Assembly: GCA_944381745.1 (NCBI GenBank)
Contig: CALWMI010000102.1
Span: 1 to 36,211, forward strand
Direction of reading: 5' to 3'
Length of the DNA stretch: 36,211 nucleotides
Source of the DNA: an uncultured Lachnospiraceae bacterium
Lineage (GTDB): Bacteria > Bacillota > Clostridia > Lachnospirales > Lachnospiraceae
How positions within the stretch are numbered: the stretch's first letter is position 1; each line of letters starts with the position of its first letter. Made by a program: the position numbers and the translations under genes. Shown piece by piece: positions 30,684 through 36,211 of the stretch. The notes beneath the pieces are model-generated. The model worked only from the letters and a program-made list of their open reading frames with translations. It did no database searches and was not told where the DNA came from.

Positions 30684-33596
30684 TTGGATAAGTATGAGTA
30701 CCAGTTAAAGCTGGATCAGATCAACAAACTCATAGAGAGGAACGACTATGGGACGGCGCTGAAGGTGGCGAATGGAATTGACTGGCACAGAGTGAGGAGT
30801 GTGACCACGCTGTGCAAGATTGCGGATGTCTACGAGAGGAACCGCAAGTACGAGGAGAGCCGGGAATTGCTGTCCATGGCTTACGAGCGGGCGCCGGTCG
30901 GGAGGATGATCGCCTACCGCCTGTCCGACATATCGATCAAGCTTCACGACTATGACCAGGCGATTGAATATTATAAGGAATTTGTCCACTCAGCGCCCAA
31001 GGATCCAGGGCGGCTGATACTGAAATATAAGATTTTCCGCGGAAAGGGCGCAGCGCTCAAGGATCAGATTGCAATCCTGGAGGAGTACCGGGCGCAGGAG
31101 TACGAGGAGGAGTGGGCGCTGGAGCTGGCTTACCGCTATGAGGAGGCCGGCGACATTGAGAAGTGCGTGAATGAGTGCGACGAGCTGATTCTCTGGTTTA
31201 ACGACGGGAAGTATGTCTTGGAGGCGATGGAGCTCAAGATGAAGTATCAGGAGCTGACGCCGGCCCAGCAGGAGAAGTATGAGATACGGGCCAGGAAGAT
31301 GAAGCTGGTGGACACGGAGGATCCGAAGGAGACGCAGGAGCGCGAGGCACGCAGGAAGAGGCAGCGGGATTTAGAGGTGGCAGAAGCGGGTTATCCTGCG
31401 GGGGATTATCCGGAGGGTACAGACGGGGAAGGCTACGCCGCCGGGTATTACCAGGAGGGAGCTTACGAGGAAGGCTACGCCGGGTATTACCAGGAAGGGG
31501 CCTACCAGGATGGCGCGTACCCGGAGGCTTATGCACCGGAAGGCGCAGAATATGCTGGCCAGGAGGCATATGCAGGAGACGGCTACCAGGGAGAAATACC
31601 GGAGGCGGCAGAGGAACCGCTCCCAGAGATTGCCGTCCCAGAGGAAATGTTCCAGGAGGCGGCTGCGGAGAGGGAGGCGCTGTCCCTGGAAGACGACGGG
31701 CAGCTGCGGATGGATATCCCCGAGTATAAGCCGCTGGAGAAGCAGATCACTGGCCAGATGACGATACAGGAAATTCTCACAGAGTGGGAGAAGACCCGAG
31801 GCGGCGAGGAGAAGGCTCCTGAGGAAGCGGAAGAAGAGTCCGCTGCGGAGGAGATGAGCCAGGAAGCCCCTGAGGCTGAGGAGACAGAGCCTGCCGCGGA
31901 GGAGGCAAGCCAGGAAGCCCCTGAGGCTGCGGAGACAGAGACAGCTGCGGAGGAGATGAGCCAGGAGGCCCCTGAGGCTGAGGAGACAGAGCCTGCCGCG
32001 GAGAAGGCGAGCCAGGTAGCCCCTGAGGCGGCGGAGACAGAGTACGCTGCGGAGGAGATGAGCCAGGAAGCTCCTGAGGCGGCGGAGTCAGAGTCCGCTG
32101 CGGAGGAGATGAGCCAGGAAGCTCCTGAGGCGGCGGAGACAGAGCCTGCCGCGGAGAAGGCAAGGCAGGAGGTTCCTGAGGCTGAGGAGACAGAGACAGC
32201 GGAGACAGAGGCCGCCGCGAGAGAAGCGGGCCAGGAAGTCTCCGAGGGAGCAGAGGAAGAGTCCGTCGCGAGAGAAGCAGGCCAGGGAGCTCCCGAGGGA
32301 GCGGAGGCGGCAGAGGAAGTCTCTGGGACAGAGGAGATGCCGCTTCCTGAGATTGCCATGCCGGAGGAGCTCTTTGCGGAAGAAGTGCCGTCCCAGGCGC
32401 AAAATGCGGCAGAGGTAGAGGCAGAAGCAGAGCCTGCCTTGCAGCAGCCGGAAGAGCCAGAGAGGGAGGCTGCGCGGCAGGAAGCTGCGGCAGAGGAGAA
32501 CCGGACGGCCGCCCAGGAAGGGCTGCCGGCGCAGGAGACGGACACGGCCCAGGAGGAGGTACCGGTGCGGGAGGAGACCCAGAGCCAGCCTCCAGCCCAG
32601 GAGCGCCCCAGGAAGAAGCGGCCGTCAGCAGGCGGGAAGGGCAGGAGAAGCCGCCCGCGGCAGGCAGAGGACGACGACGCGGCCGATGGGCTGGAGGACA
32701 AGATTACAGCCTCCCTGTCCAGAGACAGCCTGGTGCTTGCGGACGCAGGGGACGGGCGCCTGGACGGCAGGATAGACGGAGAGAAGATACACCGCACAGG
32801 CCGGGAGAAGAGCAGAAGCCGGCAGGGACGGCCATCGGAGGGTCTCACAGAGGAACAGAAGGAACTGTTCACATACTTTGCGCCGGTCCACGGCATGAGC
32901 GATCAGCTCTGGACGGCGTTGGAGAATGAGAAGGCATGTATCCGAGGCGGGACGTCCAACGTGGGCAATATTATGATCACAGGCGAGCACGGCACGGGCA
33001 AGACAAAGCTGGCCGTGAACCTTGTGAAGGCCATCCAGAAGGGACGTAAGGAGAAAGGCGGCAAGCTGGCCAAGGTCAGCGCGGATACGCTGAACGACAA
33101 GGGAGCCAGGGCTGTCCTCAGCAAGCTGAAGGGCGGAGCCCTAATCCTGGAGCAGGCCAGCAGCCTGGACAATGAGACGGCCCAGGAGCTGGAGGCAGCT
33201 ATGCGCGGCCAGACAGGAGGCCTGCTGGTGATATTTGAGGATGAGAAGCAGCCTCTGCGCAGGTTTATGAAGCTCCATCCGGGCTTGGCGCGCATGGTCA
33301 CATCCCGGATTGACCTACCCGTGTTCACCAATGACGAGTTGGTGGAGTTCGGCAGATGCTATGCGAAGGAGCTGGACTACTCCATCGACGAGATGGCTGT
33401 GCTGGCGCTGTATAACCGGATCGGGAACATGCAGAGGGACGATTACGACGTGAGCGTGACCGATGTGAAGAAAATCATCGACGAGGCCATTGAGAAGAAT
33501 GAGAAGCGGGGGATCGGCAAGCTGTTCCAGTCGCTGGCCAAGAAGCGCTATGACGACGACAACTGCATCATTCTCCGGGAGAAAGATTTCGAGTGA
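30684..33596 (+). CDS. TPR, 17-residue-repeat and AAA-type ATPase protein of unknown function
   Basis: Not a family I can name. A 970-residue protein with an N-terminal TPR-like helical region (~1-210), a Tyr/Gly/Glu-rich segment (~225-310, GYYQEGAY-type), a very acidic region with seven 17-residue repeats (383-501), a Lys/Arg-rich segment (KKRPSAGGKGRRSRP, ~650), and an ATPase domain (~735-970). Walker A is GEHGTGKT (767-774). The Walker B position reads ALILEQ (Asp replaced by Glu823 and Glu by Gln824), suggesting slow or absent hydrolysis. The C-terminal SRIDLPVF and FGRCYAKE recall CbxX/CfxQ-type AAA proteins. The start is taken as TTG at 30684, preceded by GAGGTGA; GTG at 30675 is possible. 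No neighbour shares its transcript clearly. Confidence 0.85.
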   Translation: MDKYEYQLKLDQINKLIERNDYGTALKVANGIDWHRVRSVTTLCKIADVYERNRKYEESRELLSMAYERAPVGRMIAYRLSDISIKLHDYDQAIEYYKEFVHSAPKDPGRLILKYKIFRGKGAALKDQIAILEEYRAQEYEEEWALELAYRYEEAGDIEKCVNECDELILWFNDGKYVLEAMELKMKYQELTPAQQEKYEIRARKMKLVDTEDPKETQEREARRKRQRDLEVAEAGYPAGDYPEGTDGEGYAAGYYQEGAYEEGYAGYYQEGAYQDGAYPEAYAPEGAEYAGQEAYAGDGYQGEIPEAAEEPLPEIAVPEEMFQEAAAEREALSLEDDGQLRMDIPEYKPLEKQITGQMTIQEILTEWEKTRGGEEKAPEEAEEESAAEEMSQEAPEAEETEPAAEEASQEAPEAAETETAAEEMSQEAPEAEETEPAAEKASQVAPEAAETEYAAEEMSQEAPEAAESESAAEEMSQEAPEAAETEPAAEKARQEVPEAEETETAETEAAAREAGQEVSEGAEEESVAREAGQGAPEGAEAAEEVSGTEEMPLPEIAMPEELFAEEVPSQAQNAAEVEAEAEPALQQPEEPEREAARQEAAAEENRTAAQEGLPAQETDTAQEEVPVREETQSQPPAQERPRKKRPSAGGKGRRSRPRQAEDDDAADGLEDKITASLSRDSLVLADAGDGRLDGRIDGEKIHRTGREKSRSRQGRPSEGLTEEQKELFTYFAPVHGMSDQLWTALENEKACIRGGTSNVGNIMITGEHGTGKTKLAVNLVKAIQKGRKEKGGKLAKVSADTLNDKGARAVLSKLKGGALILEQASSLDNETAQELEAAMRGQTGGLLVIFEDEKQPLRRFMKLHPGLARMVTSRIDLPVFTNDELVEFGRCYAKELDYSIDEMAVLALYNRIGNMQRDDYDVSVTDVKKIIDEAIEKNEKRGIGKLFQSLAKKRYDDDNCIILREKDFE
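31830..32186 (+). repeat. Seven in-frame 51-bp repeats
   Basis: Each unit encodes 17 residues of the form E-T-E-x-A-A-E-E-x-S-Q-E-A-P-E-A-A (for example ETEPAAEEASQEAPEAA). The units differ by a few residues, and further degenerate copies run to about 32330. The very acidic Ala/Glu-rich unit suggests a flexible or helical spacer. Confidence 0.92.
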
Positions 33597-33655
33597 CGGC
33601 TGATATAGGAAACAGGGGGAGGCTCTGTACAGAGGTGAGACTTTGTACAGGGCCT

Positions 33656-33707
33656 CTTGGACAAAGGGGCGAGCTTGTGCACTTGGACAAAGGGGCGAGC
33701 TTGTACC
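33656..33707 (+). repeat. 26-bp direct repeat, two copies
   Basis: CTTGGACAAAGGGGCGAGCT followed by TGTGCA or TGTACC, in tandem at 33656-33681 and 33682-33707, just before the glgB promoter. A ~12-bp palindrome CTCTGTACAGAG lies upstream. Function unknown. Confidence 0.85.
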
Positions 33708-33708
33708 C

Positions 33709-33738
33709 TTGTCAATTTCAGCGATGGTATTATATAAT
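33709..33738 (+). promoter_or_regulatory. Promoter of glgB
   Basis: TTGTCA at 33709-33714, an 18-nt spacer and TATAAT at 33733-33738, about 90 nt before the start codon. Confidence 0.7.
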
Positions 33739-33827
33739 AAGATATAGCGTGGAGAGCCGGCCGACAGGAAGTTTGGCATCGTGATACCGGCACAGCTAAA
33801 TCAATGCCGATGGCGGGGTGGGTATCT

Positions 33828-35786
33828 ATGGGAGAGAAAGCAAAGCAGAAAAAGGAAACAAAAGCAAGAGGGCAGAAGAGAGAGGCGCACGAACTGGAAA
33901 TTACCGTGTTCGACCAATATTTGTTTGGGCAGGGGACACATTATGATATTTTTAAGAAGCTGGGAGCTCATGTGACAAGGTGGGACGGCCGGGAGGGCGT
34001 GTATTTTGCCGTGTGGGCGCCCAACGCCAAGAGTGTATGCGTGGTGGGAGATTTCAACGGCTGGGACGGCGCTGGATATGAGATGAACCGCCAGGATACG
34101 GACGGGATCTATGATCTGTTTGTGCCGGATATCGGCGTGGGGACTATGTATAAATATGAGATCGAGACGCAGGCCGGGGACAAGCTTTTCAAGGCAGACC
34201 CGTTCGGCAATTACGCGCAGAAGCGGCCGGAGACTGCATCGGTGGTCACAGACCTGTCTGCCTTTTCCTGGACGGACGGCGAGTGGATGGGGAAGCGCAA
34301 TGAGAAGGACATGCGCCAGGAGGCCGTGTCGATCTACGAGGTTCACATCGGCTCCTGGAGGAGGCATCCGGCGACGGAGGAGGATGAGGACGGCTTCTAC
34401 AACTACCGGGAATTCGCCCATGAAATTTCTGAGTACGTGAAGGATATGGGATATACCCATGTGGAGCTGATGGGAATCGCAGAGCATCCCTTCGACGGCT
34501 CCTGGGGATACCAGGTGACCGGCTACTATGCGCCCACATCCAGGTATGGGACGCCGCAGGATTTCATGTATATGGTGAACTATCTCCACCGCAACAAAAT
34601 CGGGGTGATCCTGGATTGGGTGCCCGCCCATTTCCCGCGGGACGCCCACGGCCTGGCTACCTTTGACGGAACCTGCCTGTATGAGTATGCAGATCCGCGC
34701 AAGGGGGAGCACCCGGACTGGGGGACGAAGATTTTTGACTACGGCAAGAATGAGGTGAAGAATTTCCTGATCGCCAACGCACTGTTCTGGGTGGAACAGA
34801 TGCATGTGGATGGGCTTCGGGTGGACGCGGTGGCGTCTATGCTGTACCTGGACTACGGCAAGCGGGACGGGCAGTGGGTGCCCAATATCTACGGCGGGAA
34901 CAAGAACCTGGAGGCAATTGAGTTTTTCAAGCATCTGAATTCCTGCCTGCTGGGGCGCAACCCCGGGGCGATGATGATCGCCGAGGAATCCACGGCGTGG
35001 CCGAAGGTGACCGGCGCGCCGGAGGACGATGGCCTTGGCTTTACGCTGAAGTGGAATATGGGCTGGATGCATGACTTCCTGGAGTACATGAAGCTGGATC
35101 CCTATTTCCGCAAGTACAACCACAACAAGATGACGTTTGCCATGACCTACGCCTACAGCGAGCATTATGTGCTCGTGCTTTCCCATGACGAGGTGGTGCA
35201 CCTGAAATGCTCGATGATCAACAAGATGCCGGGCATCTATGAAGATAAATTCTCCAATCTGAAGGCGGGCTACGCGTTCATGACAGGGCATCCGGGCAAG
35301 AAGCTTCTGTTCATGGGACAGGATTTCGCCCAGTTCCAGGAGTGGAGTGAGGCGAGAGAGCTGGACTGGTATCTGCTGTCGGAGGACCAGCACCTGTGGA
35401 TGCAGAATTTTACGAGAAGCCTTCTGCACATGTATAAGAAGTATCCGGTGCTCTATGAGCGGGACAACGCCCAGGACGGCTTTGAGTGGATCAATGCGGA
35501 CGACTGCTACCGCAGCATCTACAGCTTTGTGCGCCTGTCGGCGAACGGGAGGAGGAATCTTCTGTTTGTCTGCAACTTCACCCCTGTGGAGCGGCCGGAT
35601 TACCGTGTGGGCGTCCCGAAGCGCAGGACCTACAAGCTGGTGCTGGATTCGGATGCGAAGGAGTTCGGAGGCCGCGGGAGGAAGAAACCGGAGGCCTACA
35701 AGGCGGTGAAGCAGGAGTGCGACGGCAGGAAATATTCCTTTGCCTATCCGCTGGCGCCCTACGGAGTGGCCGTATTTGAATTTTAG
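33828..35786 (+). CDS. glgB: 1,4-alpha-glucan branching enzyme
   Basis: Forms alpha-1,6 branches in glycogen by cutting and transferring alpha-1,4 chains. The 652 residues comprise a CBM48 domain (~35-145, YFAVWAPNAKSVCVVGDFNGW), a GH13 catalytic barrel (~165-535) and a C-terminal beta domain. Catalytic residues are the nucleophile Asp333 in DGLRVDAVASM, the acid/base Glu386 in IAEEST and Asp454 in SHDEV. The start at 33828 is chosen because GGTGGGTATCT precedes it; ATG at 33804 would add 8 residues without a ribosome binding site. No other glycogen gene is in the window, so it may act with distant glg genes. The next gene follows within about 20 nt. Confidence 0.95.
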   Translation: MGEKAKQKKETKARGQKREAHELEITVFDQYLFGQGTHYDIFKKLGAHVTRWDGREGVYFAVWAPNAKSVCVVGDFNGWDGAGYEMNRQDTDGIYDLFVPDIGVGTMYKYEIETQAGDKLFKADPFGNYAQKRPETASVVTDLSAFSWTDGEWMGKRNEKDMRQEAVSIYEVHIGSWRRHPATEEDEDGFYNYREFAHEISEYVKDMGYTHVELMGIAEHPFDGSWGYQVTGYYAPTSRYGTPQDFMYMVNYLHRNKIGVILDWVPAHFPRDAHGLATFDGTCLYEYADPRKGEHPDWGTKIFDYGKNEVKNFLIANALFWVEQMHVDGLRVDAVASMLYLDYGKRDGQWVPNIYGGNKNLEAIEFFKHLNSCLLGRNPGAMMIAEESTAWPKVTGAPEDDGLGFTLKWNMGWMHDFLEYMKLDPYFRKYNHNKMTFAMTYAYSEHYVLVLSHDEVVHLKCSMINKMPGIYEDKFSNLKAGYAFMTGHPGKKLLFMGQDFAQFQEWSEARELDWYLLSEDQHLWMQNFTRSLLHMYKKYPVLYERDNAQDGFEWINADDCYRSIYSFVRLSANGRRNLLFVCNFTPVERPDYRVGVPKRRTYKLVLDSDAKEFGGRGRKKPEAYKAVKQECDGRKYSFAYPLAPYGVAVFEF

Positions 35787-35805
35787 AGGCGATGAGGAGA
35801 GATCG

Positions 35806-36211
35806 ATGAGGAGCAAATCGATGAAGAAAGAGGAGACAAGGAAGGTGCTGGTGATCGGGCATAAGAATCCGGATACGGATTCCATCTGCTCGGCCATCGC
35901 CTATGCTAATCTGAAAAATCAGACGGAGGAGGCCCGCTTTGAGGCACGCAGGGCGGGGGATATCAACGAGGAGACCCGCTATGTGCTGGATTATTTTGGG
36001 GTCGGCGAGCCGGAGTATGCGGCGGATGTGGGCACCCAGGTGCGGGATATCGAGATTCGCATGACCAAGGGGGTCGACGAGAACATTTCCCTCAAGAAAG
36101 CATGGCGGACGATGAGGGACAACAATGTGGTCACGCTGCCGATCACGGAAGGGAAGCATCTGAAAGGGCTTATCACCATCGGAGATATTGCCAAGTCTTA
36201 TATGGACGTGT
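35806..36211 (+). CDS. ppaC: Manganese-dependent inorganic pyrophosphatase with CBS domains (3' end outside window)
   Basis: Hydrolyses pyrophosphate to two phosphates using Mn2+ or Co2+ (family II). The visible ~135 residues begin with KVLVIGHKNPDTDSICSAIAYA, the DHH-superfamily metal motif. A CBS domain then follows (MTKGVDENISLKKAW, VTLPITEGKHLKGLITIGDIA), which in CBS-PPases is inserted in the enzyme and regulates activity through adenine nucleotides. The start is 35806, preceded by GAGGAGAGATCG; ATG at 35821 with AGGAG upstream is also possible. The sequence ends within the CBS region, so a second CBS or a DRTGG domain cannot be seen. Confidence 0.9.
   Translation, partial: MRSKSMKKEETRKVLVIGHKNPDTDSICSAIAYANLKNQTEEARFEARRAGDINEETRYVLDYFGVGEPEYAADVGTQVRDIEIRMTKGVDENISLKKAWRTMRDNNVVTLPITEGKHLKGLITIGDIAKSYMDV

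Noticed and set aside
33801..35897. 698-residue minus-strand reading frame opposite glgB
   Set aside because: Antisense to conserved branching enzyme, His/Leu/Ile-rich and without domains; a shadow frame.

Overview
The window looks like chromosomal DNA from a GC-rich member of the Clostridia, most likely Lachnospiraceae-like. The pointers are Firmicutes-type gene order (rpsF-ssb-rpsR, gdpP-rplI-dnaB), a T-box leader, MecA, a class B sortase, fermentative pyruvate formate-lyase with its activase and a 2[4Fe-4S] ferredoxin, a CwlD-type amidase, strong AGGAGG ribosome binding sites and strong sigma-A promoters. No phage, transposase, CRISPR array, rRNA or tRNA was seen. Species cannot be named from sequence alone.

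Layout. 41-3052: class B sortase with a duplicated basic N-terminal tail, two tandem Sir2 deacetylases, and a DUF951 protein. 3049-4343: rpsF-ssb-rpsR with promoter, leader hairpins and terminator. 4412-8678: degenerate tandem repeats, then gdpP-rplI-dnaB. 8695-9770: a DUF2442-like remnant and a MerR regulator. 9767-14845: Trp T-box and trpDCFBA, without trpE or trpG. 14891-18952 (minus strand): ferredoxin, a folded inverted-repeat element, pflA, and a pyruvate formate-lyase split over separate genes. 19101-20404: DUF1858 protein and mecA. 20503-21057: a candidate small RNA and a gene-poor stretch. 21115-27093: GH18 protein, then metF, a free-standing MetH activation-domain gene, and metH lacking that domain. 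27218-30002: CwlD-like amidase, TsaC fused to a phosphatase-like domain, and dCMP deaminase. 30044-33596: divergent DUF402 gene and a TPR/repeat/AAA-type ATPase. 33709-36211: glgB and the start of a CBS-type Mn-dependent pyrophosphatase.

How genes work together. The minus-strand anaerobic cluster should convert pyruvate plus CoA to acetyl-CoA plus formate. Its catalytic core (two active-site cysteines) stops exactly where the glycyl-radical domain normally begins. That domain is a separate 80-residue protein, and a third small protein resembles its first half but has a Cys-rich tail in place of the radical loop. A terminator separates these genes from the activase gene. The metF/activation/metH cluster is likewise a methionine pathway with one domain of MetH encoded separately. 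trpDCFBA makes tryptophan from anthranilate under control of uncharged tRNA-Trp.

Most notable: the three-part pyruvate formate-lyase; a TsaC fusion whose phosphatase domain has lost all three catalytic residues; five 24-bp repeats at the start of trpF; a 210-nt nested inverted-repeat element; and an uncharacterised TPR/17-residue-repeat/ATPase protein with a weakened Walker B motif.
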